From positions 81,853 through 121,398 of the forward strand of contig MKTV01000021.1 of the NCBI GenBank assembly GCA_001898425.1: 39,546 nt of DNA. The letters are read 5' to 3'. A program made the translations under genes and the position numbers. This document shows, in pieces, positions 24,034 to 32,387 of the stretch (position 1 is the stretch's first letter; the number at the start of each line of letters is the position of its first letter). Origin of the DNA: Rhodospirillales bacterium 69-11. Its GTDB lineage: Bacteria; Pseudomonadota; Alphaproteobacteria; Acetobacterales; Acetobacteraceae. Below the pieces are notes generated by a model that saw nothing but the letters and a program-made list of their open reading frames with translations, was not told the origin of the DNA and searched no databases.

Positions 24034-26802
24034 TCAAGGCGATTTCGGATCGATTGCGCTGAACGCTCCGGCGAAGAGGTGCTCCAGCTCTTCCCCCGCC
24101 ATGTGGGCCATCAGCAACTGGGCCTGGCATTGTCCCAGCGCGCGATAGCTCTCGAACTGGCTCTCCGAGAACCACTGGTTCGGCGTGGGGTCGTGCGGGA
24201 AATCCTCGTGCAGGTTGGCGTATGCGCGTGCATCCAACGGAGTTCCCGGCAACAGGGACGGCTTCATGTAGATCAGGCGCGCGGTGGGCTCGCTGTCCTC
24301 CGGATACCGGACGAGGCCCACGGCGAAGCCGGACACCGGGGGTTCGGTCACGGTGGAGGCGCGCGGGCGCACCCGCGTGGTGTCGAGATGCGTCACCTCG
24401 ACCTGCTGGTCGATCGCCGCCTTCCGCAGCGCGTTGCCGAGATCCTCGAAGCTGAAGCTCTCATCCTGACCGGCATCCACGATCAGGATCATGCGGCACC
24501 GCCGGCGGAACATCTCGTAGAGCCCGAGGTTCTCGAAGTGGCCGCCGTCGGACAGGTAGATGGATCGGCTCGCCGTTCCCGCACGGCCCAGCAGGTCGCC
24601 CAGCAAAGGATCCAGCGCTCGGACCGGGCGGCCCAGGCTGAGATCGGCGCCGCTCACCGTCGCCGGATTGGGCAGCCAGGCCCCCAGCCGGGCGTTGAAC
24701 AACGTCATCAGGAACGCCGTCACCGGGGAGGAATGATACCCCCAGTTCGGGCTCACCGCGGCCCCTGAGATCGTCATGGCCGTCGCGAGCGTGAGGCCCT
24801 TCGCGGTGTCGATGGGCTCCGATTGTCCTTCCCGGCCGGCATAGCCCACCGTCGGCACATAGACGCCCTCCGGCTGGGCGAAGCGCTCCCCCGGCCGCGG
24901 CAGCAGGGCAGCCCCACAGGACAGCGGGGTGGCGGTGAACGACATGGCCTTGCGTTCCGCCCAGGCCGCCGGATTTCCCGTGTTGAAGTTCAGCGTCATG
25001 TTGATGACGGGAAACAGCCGGCGCGTCCCGGTCGCGCCGGCCAGCGTGCTCAGCGGCATGGCATCGTTCGGATCGAAATTCGTGAACGGATCGGGCTTGC
25101 GATCTTCCTGTCGTGCGGATCCCAGGAACGCGCGGGTCAGCCGGTTGCGGTAGATCGCGTGCATCGAATAGCGATTCACGTTCACGACCCAGTTCACCCA
25201 GGCGACGCCGCCCGCGATGAGCACCGCCGCCGAGAAATGCGCGATCAGAAGCGCATGTCCCGGCCATGCGACGTGCGTGGCCGGAGCGCCGGGCGGAGCC
25301 GGCGCCATCTCCTCGAACCCCGCGACGTGCCTGCGCGCGAAGAAATCACCGAGGACGTCCTGCGCCCCCCCGAGCGCGAGCTGCAGGCAGAAGCCGATCG
25401 TCGCCAGCAGCGCGAGGACGAAGAGGCCGGAGAGTGCGTTGAGCACCAGGGGGCTCGTCATCCAAGGCTGCCGCACCCCGGACATGGAGGGCCCCAGCTG
25501 GGCGGAGACCTGCTTGCCCAGCCAAGCGGCGACAGGTCCTGTCGCCAGCGGCGTGAGCAGGCTGAACCAGAACGGAGGCTCCGCATCCGAGACGAAGGCG
25601 AGCAGGACGTCGGGGATCCCGATGGTGGCGAACGCGAAGACGGCCCACACGCCGCCGAGGCGGAGCTTGAGCGCATTCACCCGCGCGAGCCATTCACGGT
25701 CCATGTCGAACAGGCTCCCGTCCCGGCGCAGACCGACGAACACCGCGCTGTTGATGCCGTTGGACGCCGCGAGCCAGAGCGGGCCCAGCACTGCGAGCGT
25801 TGCCGCTTGCTGCGCCGTCGGGACCTTGTCGACGAGATAGCTGCCGCCCCACGCCAGGCCGCCGGAGACCAGGGTGGCCACGAGCCAGGCCACGCTGTTG
25901 GACACGAAGAGCGCGGCCCGCCCTGCCTCCCGTTTCGTCGCGCTGCGCACCCCCGCTGCGAGGAACGCGAGCCATAACGCGAGGAAGTAGAGCACCGCCA
26001 GGATCAGGCCGCGATGTCCCGAGCTGCCCTCGTGCGCGAGCGTCACCGGCGCGAGGAACAGCCAGACTCCGAAGGGCAGGACCACGCGCATGTCGATCAT
26101 GTGCGGCGGCATGGCGTCGCGCGCCGCATTTTCCGCGGGCGTTCCGGCCCCTGGCTTCAACCGATGATTGGGCAGGCCACGCGCGGACCAGTAGGTGCTC
26201 ACGCCGACGGCCAGGGCCGCGAGACCCATCAGCCCGTACTGCGTCAACGGCCAGGAGCCCGTCGCCCAGATGGCGGTGCGATAGAACACCGGGGCGACCG
26301 CGGCCAGCAGCAGGATCGGCAGGAACACCATGAAGTTCAGGAAGACGTTGCGGAGATAGAGGATGATGTTCGTCCACATGTCGGGTGAGAGCATCCCCGA
26401 TTCGGGCGAAAGGTAGCTCGTGTAGTTGCGCAGGTCGTGCAGCGCCGACCCGGGGGCGCCCCCTTCCCGCAGCGCGTCCACGCCCGCGGCGACGCTGCCC
26501 CGCTGCTTGATCAGCATTTGCAGCCAGGAGCCGATATAGCCCCCGCCGGAGACGGTCGAGAGATAGTCGAACCGCTCCAGGAGCCGGTGGCTCGCCAAGG
26601 CCTGCAGCACCCCCAGGGAGAACGCCGCGCTGCGGATGCCACCGCCCGAGAGGCACAGGGCAGACAGGTTCAGGTCACGCGCGCGATCTCGCACACCCGA
26701 AGCCGTCCTCGGCGGATCCACCCCGCGGATCGCCGCCAGTTCGGCGGCGAGCACCTCTATCGTGGTCTGCACGACTGGCGCATGCCGGCGACTCCTTGCC
26801 AT
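24034..26802 (-). CDS. Patatin-like phospholipase with a large multi-span membrane region
   Basis: A 922-residue protein with a split patatin domain. The N-terminal part has the oxyanion loop SGGGIRS (52-58) and the nucleophile Ser85 in STVSGGGYIGSW. The catalytic Asp is in SDGGHFENLG (Asp752). Between them lie roughly eight or nine hydrophobic helices (about residues 130-560). Patatins hydrolyse acyl esters of lipids; this one should be embedded in the membrane. The nucleophile elbow has Thr in place of the first Gly of GxSxG. The start at 26802 has AGGAGG seven bases upstream; a longer frame to 27237 overlaps the divergent gene and was rejected. Next to two Baeyer-Villiger enzymes it could cleave the esters they form, which is inference. 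Confidence 0.85.
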   Translation of the reverse strand: MARSRRHAPVVQTTIEVLAAELAAIRGVDPPRTASGVRDRARDLNLSALCLSGGGIRSAAFSLGVLQALASHRLLERFDYLSTVSGGGYIGSWLQMLIKQRGSVAAGVDALREGGAPGSALHDLRNYTSYLSPESGMLSPDMWTNIILYLRNVFLNFMVFLPILLLAAVAPVFYRTAIWATGSWPLTQYGLMGLAALAVGVSTYWSARGLPNHRLKPGAGTPAENAARDAMPPHMIDMRVVLPFGVWLFLAPVTLAHEGSSGHRGLILAVLYFLALWLAFLAAGVRSATKREAGRAALFVSNSVAWLVATLVSGGLAWGGSYLVDKVPTAQQAATLAVLGPLWLAASNGINSAVFVGLRRDGSLFDMDREWLARVNALKLRLGGVWAVFAFATIGIPDVLLAFVSDAEPPFWFSLLTPLATGPVAAWLGKQVSAQLGPSMSGVRQPWMTSPLVLNALSGLFVLALLATIGFCLQLALGGAQDVLGDFFARRHVAGFEEMAPAPPGAPATHVAWPGHALLIAHFSAAVLIAGGVAWVNWVVNVNRYSMHAIYRNRLTRAFLGSARQEDRKPDPFTNFDPNDAMPLSTLAGATGTRRLFPVINMTLNFNTGNPAAWAERKAMSFTATPLSCGAALLPRPGERFAQPEGVYVPTVGYAGREGQSEPIDTAKGLTLATAMTISGAAVSPNWGYHSSPVTAFLMTLFNARLGAWLPNPATVSGADLSLGRPVRALDPLLGDLLGRAGTASRSIYLSDGGHFENLGLYEMFRRRCRMILIVDAGQDESFSFEDLGNALRKAAIDQQVEVTHLDTTRVRPRASTVTEPPVSGFAVGLVRYPEDSEPTARLIYMKPSLLPGTPLDARAYANLHEDFPHDPTPNQWFSESQFESYRALGQCQAQLLMAHMAGEELEHLFAGAFSAIDPKSP

Positions 26803-26916
26803 CGTCGAGCCTCCTGTCTTTCCGCGGGACGGCGCCGTTGCCTGGTGCCTCGCATGGAGGCTGCTGCAAGGCAGGGGTGCCGAGCATGACAGCGATGATT
26901 GCGGATGCATACACCG

Positions 26917-26936
26917 GCGCAGTAATGTAATTGCGC
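26917..26936. promoter_or_regulatory. Possible operator in the patatin/unknown-protein divergent region
   Basis: GCGCA at 26917-26921 and TGCGC at 26932-26936 flank an AT-rich tandem GTAATGTAAT, in an otherwise GC-rich 217-base interval (26803-27019) between divergent genes. The 20-base element lies about midway, so it could control both. The arms are short, and chance occurrence is quite possible. Confidence 0.25.
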
Positions 26937-27019
26937 TCGCTTGCGGCGTTCTACCGATCACCGTCGTCGTTCGGTCTTGCGCCCGGGGGCAGCGTCGGCC
27001 ACGACGCCAGGAGGACCCA

Positions 27020-27460
27020 ATGAGTGTGACGACCAGCGATGATCTGCTGAAGCTGAGCCAGGCCGAACTGGATGCGCTGTTCAGTGCCCATGATCCTGGC
27101 CCGATCCCGAACGGCGAGGCGAAGGGCACCGCAATCGTCGCACCCGGCACCACCTTCAACGCCGAGATCGCGCAGGCGATCAATCTGTTCGCGTGGCAGG
27201 GCAAGGTGTTCGACAGCGCCACGATGACGCTGCGCAATCACATCCTGCCGTTCGGGCTAAAGGCGGTGATCGCGCGGATCAAGCAGGAGCCCAGCTGGCT
27301 GGACGGCAAGCCGTGCATCGTTCTCGACTATTCCGAGACGTCGATGGTCGCGCAGTGGATCCGCGACGAGATCAGGCTGATCGCGCCGGGTCTCTATCTC
27401 GGCAAGGTATACTGGTCGAAGACGCGGCTGATCGATTTCGCCCTGCAGTTCCCCGTGTAG
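27020..27460 (+). CDS. Conserved-looking small protein of unknown function
   Basis: A 146-residue soluble protein with no signal peptide, membrane helix or Cys cluster. AGGAGG stands directly upstream of the ATG at 27020, a strong ribosome binding site. The first 40 residues are acidic and helical (SQAELDALFSAHDPGPIP), and the rest looks like a compact alpha/beta domain with QAINLFAWQGKVFD, NHILPFGLKAVIARIKQ and the C-terminal APGLYLGKVYWSKTRLIDF. The last stretch, with GLYLG, reads like a lipocalin- or ligand-binding-type beta segment, but I cannot name a family. It is divergent from the patatin-like gene and convergent with the cytochrome operon. Confidence 0.75.
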   Translation: MSVTTSDDLLKLSQAELDALFSAHDPGPIPNGEAKGTAIVAPGTTFNAEIAQAINLFAWQGKVFDSATMTLRNHILPFGLKAVIARIKQEPSWLDGKPCIVLDYSETSMVAQWIRDEIRLIAPGLYLGKVYWSKTRLIDFALQFPV

Positions 27461-27489
27461 ACGGCGGGGCGGGCGTATATCCCGCCGTC
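27460..27489. terminator. Bidirectional terminator hairpin
   Basis: GACGGCGGG at 27460-27468 is an exact complement of CCCGCCGTC at 27481-27489, with a 12-base loop ending in TATAT. It fills the 35-base gap between the convergent small-protein gene and the last cytochrome gene, starting on the last base of the stop codon of the former. Confidence 0.65.
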
Positions 27490-27495
27490 CACGGC

Positions 27496-28947
27496 CTACA
27501 GCGTCTTGAGGAAGGTCAGAAGGGCGCGCTTGGCGTCTTTATCCAGATCGGTGCCGTAGACGTGGCCGCCATTGCCGTTGCCGCGCAGCCGGGTGTCGAA
27601 GCGGAAGCCGTGCGCCTCTGCCGCCGGGCCGGTCGCCACGAACCCCACCTGCTCGCGATCCAGCACGTCGTAGCCACGCCAGAAGACGGTTGGGCGTTCG
27701 GCTGGCGCCCGCAACAGGTCCGCCAATGTCGGCACCGACCCGTTGTGCAGATAGGGCGCGAGCAGCCATACGCCGGTCAGCGGCCGCGCCACGTAGCCGG
27801 ATGCGCCTCGCAAGGGTGCGTCGCTCATGCCGATCGCGCGCGTCAGCCGGTTCATGCGGGCGGCATCCTTGTCCTGCCAGGTGCGCACATGCTCCGGATC
27901 GGTGCCGATCTCCTCCAGCGGGATCACGGTGCCGGTCCGAGCCCCGCCGACCTCGTGGCACGTGGCGCATCGGGCGGCATAGACGGCGCGTCCAGCGGAT
28001 ACCTCGGCCGAATCCAGCGGGGCGGGGAAGGGCGGAGGCGGAAGGTCGCGCAGGAATGCGACGATCCAGTCGTTGCGGGCATGGAAGCCAGGCAGCGGCA
28101 GTGATCCCACGCCGAGGGCGGACGTCGCCGTCACCCCGTAGAGCGACACCCCCTCGCCGCCCGCGTGCAGCGGCATCCCATCCCGCAGGCCCATCCGCCA
28201 GAGACCCGGGAAGTCGGTGTTGCCGACGGTGTCGTCCAACGGCGTCCGGGTCAGGATGAATTTCGGCAGATTGAACGCATCGTCTCGTCCGGGGCCCCAG
28301 GCCGGGCGGGTCTCGGTCCAGGCGAGCTGGCGTCCGGCCATGTCCAAGGCGAACCGCGTCACCGGGATCAGCACCCAGCCGTAGAGCTTGGCCTCGACCC
28401 AGTTCAGCGGGAAGTTGAGCGCGATCTCCGGCAGCAGCCGCGCGCTGTTGAAGCGATCGTCCCGTGCCGCGGCCACCAGGAAGTGCACGAGGTTGCCGAG
28501 GTCCAGCGCATGCGCGGGCCCGCCCGGCACGATGTGCTGGTCGCCCTCGGGCGACTCGCGCCAGGTGGCGGTGTGGCACAGCGCGCAGGTGATGGTGACG
28601 CGGTCGTACACACGGTGGTCGATCGAGAACCCGGCCGGCAGCGCCTGCCCTTGCTCCCACGCCACTCCGAACGCGCCGTAGCCGCCCCATCCCGGCTTCG
28701 CGGGCCCGTAGCCCGCGGTCGCGTACTGCGCGACCAGGTCCGGGAACACCCGCGGCAACACCATGAAGATCGGGTAGGGGATGCCGAGTGCCGAACCGCC
28801 CACCGACCCGTAGAGGAAGCGGTCGGTGTCGCAGGCGAAGTGCTGCGGCCCCGGACGCAGCACCAGCACGAGGCCGACCACGGCCATGACCACCAGTACG
28901 AGCAGGCCGGCGAGAGCGAGCAGGCAGGCGCGCAGGACCCGACCCAT
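27496..28947 (-). CDS. Di-heme c-type cytochrome, RoxA-like superfamily (483 residues)
   Basis: A membrane-anchored periplasmic protein: one N-terminal hydrophobic helix (about residues 7-30), then two heme motifs, CALCH at 121-125 and CATCH at 327-331, 206 residues apart. After the second heme comes APYLHNGSVPTLADLL (397-412) and the C-terminal DKDAKRALLTFLKTL. Two hemes about 200 residues apart and the PYLHNGSVPT block resemble RoxA-type rubber oxygenases rather than classic bacterial cytochrome c peroxidases, where spacing is nearer 145. The start codon shares one base with the stop of the upstream cytochrome gene (TGATG). It is the last gene of a four-gene operon. It may transfer electrons or act as an oxygenase/peroxidase; sequence alone does not decide. 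Confidence 0.85.
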   Translation of the reverse strand: MGRVLRACLLALAGLLVLVVMAVVGLVLVLRPGPQHFACDTDRFLYGSVGGSALGIPYPIFMVLPRVFPDLVAQYATAGYGPAKPGWGGYGAFGVAWEQGQALPAGFSIDHRVYDRVTITCALCHTATWRESPEGDQHIVPGGPAHALDLGNLVHFLVAAARDDRFNSARLLPEIALNFPLNWVEAKLYGWVLIPVTRFALDMAGRQLAWTETRPAWGPGRDDAFNLPKFILTRTPLDDTVGNTDFPGLWRMGLRDGMPLHAGGEGVSLYGVTATSALGVGSLPLPGFHARNDWIVAFLRDLPPPPFPAPLDSAEVSAGRAVYAARCATCHEVGGARTGTVIPLEEIGTDPEHVRTWQDKDAARMNRLTRAIGMSDAPLRGASGYVARPLTGVWLLAPYLHNGSVPTLADLLRAPAERPTVFWRGYDVLDREQVGFVATGPAAEAHGFRFDTRLRGNGNGGHVYGTDLDKDAKRALLTFLKTL

Positions 28948-30503
28948 CAGAAGGTCTTCAGGAACTCGACCAACGCGTCCTTGTCGGACGCGGGCAGGTC
29001 GGTGCCGTATCTGGGGCCATCATGGCCGCGGTTGCTGTTGCCGGCCCACGGGCCGGGCGCGCACGTGTTCTCCTCATGCCGGTTCTCCGGGTTCGCCGCG
29101 ACCGCACATTGCGCGCTGCCCTCCGGACACCGGGTTTCGAAGCGGAACAGCTTGCGCCCGTGCTCTTCCGCCTCCGTGGTGACGAAGCCGAGACGCTCCG
29201 GATCGATCAGGTCGTCGCCGCGCCAGAAGGCGGCCGGCCTGCGCTCCCACGGCTCGAGCAGGTCACGCACGGTCGGGACCGATCCGTTGTGCAGATAGGG
29301 TCCTCGCAGCCACACCCCGTCCAAGGGCGCGTTCGCATAGCCATGCGTCTTCCGGAAATGGCGGAAGCGCTGGTCCGGGTAGGCGGCGTACAGGTTGCCT
29401 TGCTCGACGGCGAGCGCCGCCGTGTAGTTGTCCAGGCGGCAGGGATCCGTGCCGATCTCCTCGATCGGGGTCACCTGCCCGACCTGGGCGCCCGTGAAGT
29501 CGCGTCCGCTCGCGCCGTGGCAGCCGGCGCAGAGCCGCGCGTAGATCGGTGCGCCGCGGGCCGCGAGGGGCTGGTCGATCGGAAGCGGCCATTTCGGCGG
29601 CACGTTGCCGGGAGAGCGCAGCCAGGAAGCGGTCTCCGCCAGCGACGCATCGTCTGCCAGAGGGGGAACGGCGCCGGTGCCGAACCCGGCACTGCGATTG
29701 CGCTCCTCCACGGAGTCGTTGTTGCCGTCCCAATGGAGATGCATGCCGGCCCGAGCGCCCTGCAGCCAGAGCGACGGGAAGTCCACGATGCCGGTGGTCT
29801 CCCGCGCGGGCAGCAACTCCTGTGGCCAATTGAGCAGCGCCTTCAGCGGGCCGAACGTATCGAACCGGCCAGGACCGCCCGCCACCTCATAGTCCAGGAA
29901 GCGCAGCCGGAAGCGTGCGAACACCACGGCTTCGCGCAGGGCGGGGACGGCGACGTAGCGCAGCAGGAAGCGGTCGACCGGGCCGTATCGCGCACCGGTC
30001 GCCTCCGCCGCCTGCACCACCTGCCAGGGATTGAAGCGCTCGTCGAGCATGCAGTTCTCGAGGAAGCGCGTGAAGGCGACGAGATCCAGCCGGTTCGCGG
30101 GCATGCCCGGGACGATGACGGCGGGACCGTCGCGCTCGAGCCGGTAGGTGCCGACATGGCACGTGGCGCAGTTCAGGGAGACGCGCTCGAGCCCGAGGGT
30201 CTGCCGTAGCGACGTTCCGATCGGGCGATCCATTCCCGGCTCGTAGATGAAGCCCAGGGACTCCCACCCGTCACCCGGGAGGTAGTCGCGGCAGAGCCGG
30301 GGCAGCGCCTTGAAGATCCCGATCGGGATGCCGGCCAGCCGGTCGCCGCCGGTCGAGCCGTATTTGAACTGCTGGACCGGGTTCGCGAAATGCTGCGGGA
30401 TGTCCGCGCGGTATCGCTGCACGGCGATCGCGGCGCCGGCAAGCAGGACGACGAGCACGAGCGCCATCGCGACCCAGACGGGGCGAAGGCGCCGGAGCTT
30501 CAT
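28947..30503 (-). CDS. Di-heme c-type cytochrome, RoxA-like superfamily (518 residues)
   Basis: A paralogue of the downstream gene: an N-terminal anchor (about 9-28), heme motifs CATCH at 112-116 and CAGCH at 325-329, GPYLHNGSVPTVRDLLEP (401-418) and the ending DKDALVEFLKTF. Extra Cys residues between 459 and 481 could form a disulfide absent from the 483-residue protein. The segment QFKYGSTGGDRLAGIPIGIFKALPRL near the N-terminus (45-70, split here for description) matches FLYGSVGGSALGIPYPIFMVLPRV of the neighbour, so the two are homologous along their full length. The chosen start at 30503 overlaps the GMC stop as ATGA; the frame is open much further upstream, but there it only shadows the GMC gene. 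Confidence 0.87.
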   Translation of the reverse strand: MKLRRLRPVWVAMALVLVVLLAGAAIAVQRYRADIPQHFANPVQQFKYGSTGGDRLAGIPIGIFKALPRLCRDYLPGDGWESLGFIYEPGMDRPIGTSLRQTLGLERVSLNCATCHVGTYRLERDGPAVIVPGMPANRLDLVAFTRFLENCMLDERFNPWQVVQAAEATGARYGPVDRFLLRYVAVPALREAVVFARFRLRFLDYEVAGGPGRFDTFGPLKALLNWPQELLPARETTGIVDFPSLWLQGARAGMHLHWDGNNDSVEERNRSAGFGTGAVPPLADDASLAETASWLRSPGNVPPKWPLPIDQPLAARGAPIYARLCAGCHGASGRDFTGAQVGQVTPIEEIGTDPCRLDNYTAALAVEQGNLYAAYPDQRFRHFRKTHGYANAPLDGVWLRGPYLHNGSVPTVRDLLEPWERRPAAFWRGDDLIDPERLGFVTTEAEEHGRKLFRFETRCPEGSAQCAVAANPENRHEENTCAPGPWAGNSNRGHDGPRYGTDLPASDKDALVEFLKTF

Positions 30504-32383
30504 GCCGCCCTCGCCAGCCTGGCGTCGGCGAGGACGACGTCGGCGGCCTTCTCGGCCGCGAGGTAAATCGCGCCCGCGATGAAGAAGCCGGGGATACGTG
30601 GGAAGATCGAGGCGTCGACGACGCGCAGGCCGCGCGCGCCGTGGACGCGGAGGCGGCCGTCCAGCACGCCGCCGGCCTCCACGGGACCGATCGCGGCGGT
30701 CCCGCTCGCGTGGTGGCCCCAGGCCGTGTCGCGTATCCAGCCCGCAATCTCGTCGTCCGACTGCATGGCCGGCCCGGGCACCTCTTCCGCGGCGACCAGG
30801 CCGCGGTCGGCGAGGGGGCGCACCAGCTTCCGGACCGACCGCACCGCGCCGACCATGGCGGCGAGGTCCGCCTCTCCGCCGGTATCGAAGGAGTTGAACG
30901 CGATCTCCGGCATGTCGCGCGGATCGGATGATCGGAGCCGCACGCGACCGGCGCTGTTGCCGGTGTGCGCCTTCAGGATCGTCCAGGACAGCGCGTCGTG
31001 GTGTGCCGCGACTTCCCGCGAGTAGCCCGGGGCGTAGCCGTTGAAGCGGGCGAGCAGCGCCATGCAGAACAGGTCGGGCGTGGGCACGCCGGGGCTGGAG
31101 CGGGCGGTGAACGCCAGGGCCGTGCCGTTCGTCACGTACATGCCCTGGCGGCGTTGCCACTGCCGGAACGGCCGATCGCCCTTCCGGAACCGGGCACCCG
31201 CCAGGACGCGCCAGTCCCGTGCCATGCGGGAGATGACGGACACTTCGTAGCGGTCCTGCAGGTTACGGCCGACCCCGGGCGAGGCCACCCGCAGCGGGAG
31301 GCCGTGACGCGCCAGCTCCTCGGGCGGGCCGATGCCGGAGAGCATCAGGAGCTGCGGGGTGTTGAACGTTCCCCCGGCAAGGATGACCTCCCCGGTGCAC
31401 CCGACCCGGCGAAGCTCGCCTGCCCGGGCCGCCCCAGGGGACATATCAGGGGACGTATCAGGGGACATGCCAGGACAAGCGGAATACAGGCGCGCGCCCT
31501 TCAGGTACTCGACGCCGACCGCCCGCTGCGTGTCGTCCAGCACGACACGGGTGACGAGGGCGTCCAGTTCGATCCGCAGCCTGTCGGGATGCCGTCGCAT
31601 GACGTCCAGCAGACGCTCGCGCGTGCCGTAGCGCCGGCCGCCATCGGTGCACAGCGGCGGATAGCACAGGCCGGTGGAGCCGCTCTCGAGGATGCGACGG
31701 TCGTTCGGATCGGCCCGCCCCTGGACGAGGCGCCAGAGCGACCGGATCAGGTCCGGCTCATCCAATTGGAACCTCGCCGCGGACAGTAGGAGGCTCAGGA
31801 TCAGGGTGTGGTCACCCCAGACCTGCGGCGGCACGGCCTTCTCCGTCGGCAGCCACCCCTTCCAGCCATGGCCGGTGGGATCGAGGCCGAAGCGGGACAG
31901 GAAGCGCCACAGCGGCCGATGCCGGCATTGCTCGAGCCGGCGGACGTAGGGGCGCATGGCGGCGGCGGACCAGGACGGATCGCCGGTCAGCCGCGCGATG
32001 CCGTCCCAGTCCGCGTCCTGGGGCCACATCGTGATCATGGCGTTGTGCGCCGTGCAGCCGCCGAGTGTTCCGGCGCGGGGATAGAAGATGCCGGCCGGCG
32101 TGCGCTTCGGGTCGCGGCCGCGCTGCGCGGGATCGGCGAAATGCTCGACGAAGAAGTCCCACGCCATGCTCGGGTTTTCCGACGCGAAGGGATGGAACGC
32201 GGGAACGTCGTAGTCCTCCGGCAGCCGATCGTCTTCGGCGGTGCGGGGATCGCTTCCCGCCTCGATCACCAGGACACGGGCACCGGCTTCGGCCAACCGT
32301 GCGCCCACCGTGCCGCCGCCGGCGCCGGAGCCGACCACGATGTAGTCCCAGCTCTCCTCCACGCCGGAGCCCGCGCGGTGCAT
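30500..32383 (-). CDS. GMC-family FAD oxidoreductase linked to cytochromes
   Basis: A 627-residue GMC flavoprotein with VGSGAGGG at 17-24, PRAGTLGGCTAHNAM (102-116) near the flavin, and the catalytic His pair in WGHHASG (555-561). The C-terminal FPRIPGFFIAGAIYLAAEKAAD has Phe/Ala where most GMC enzymes carry the second catalytic Asn or His; I believe this is a trait of one GMC clade, not a mutation. An unusual loop at 304-317 (PGMSPDTSPDMSPG) is encoded by a 12-base tandem repeat. No signal peptide is visible, although its operon partners are periplasmic cytochromes. It lies four bases after the 803-residue cytochrome gene and overlaps the next one by four bases. Confidence 0.87.
   Translation of the reverse strand: MHRAGSGVEESWDYIVVGSGAGGGTVGARLAEAGARVLVIEAGSDPRTAEDDRLPEDYDVPAFHPFASENPSMAWDFFVEHFADPAQRGRDPKRTPAGIFYPRAGTLGGCTAHNAMITMWPQDADWDGIARLTGDPSWSAAAMRPYVRRLEQCRHRPLWRFLSRFGLDPTGHGWKGWLPTEKAVPPQVWGDHTLILSLLLSAARFQLDEPDLIRSLWRLVQGRADPNDRRILESGSTGLCYPPLCTDGGRRYGTRERLLDVMRRHPDRLRIELDALVTRVVLDDTQRAVGVEYLKGARLYSACPGMSPDTSPDMSPGAARAGELRRVGCTGEVILAGGTFNTPQLLMLSGIGPPEELARHGLPLRVASPGVGRNLQDRYEVSVISRMARDWRVLAGARFRKGDRPFRQWQRRQGMYVTNGTALAFTARSSPGVPTPDLFCMALLARFNGYAPGYSREVAAHHDALSWTILKAHTGNSAGRVRLRSSDPRDMPEIAFNSFDTGGEADLAAMVGAVRSVRKLVRPLADRGLVAAEEVPGPAMQSDDEIAGWIRDTAWGHHASGTAAIGPVEAGGVLDGRLRVHGARGLRVVDASIFPRIPGFFIAGAIYLAAEKAADVVLADARLARAA
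31434..31469. repeat. Three 12-bp tandem repeats inside the GMC gene
   Basis: Three in-frame units of the form (C/T)CAGGGGAC(A/G)T(A/G) run at 31434-31445, 31446-31457 and 31458-31469, with a decayed partial fourth after that. They encode the alternating MSPD/TSPD loop near residues 304-317. Because the unit is a multiple of three, copy number can change without breaking the frame. Confidence 0.85.
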
Positions 32384-32387
32384 CGGC

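Noticed and set aside
22257-24062. Open frame of 601 codons on the plus strand opposite the cyclohexanone-type monooxygenase
   Set aside because: Shadow of the monooxygenase with no recognisable motif.
26803-27237. N-terminal extension of the patatin-like protein
   Set aside because: It is low in similarity, crosses the divergent gene start, and AGGAGG marks the start at 26802.
30504-31160. N-terminal extension of the 518-residue cytochrome
   Set aside because: It overlaps the GMC gene completely; the start at 30503 gives a membrane anchor and the same layout as the paralogue.
31434-31469. CRISPR-like or mobile-element repeat
   Set aside because: Units are only 12 bases, directly adjacent without spacers, and inside a coding frame.
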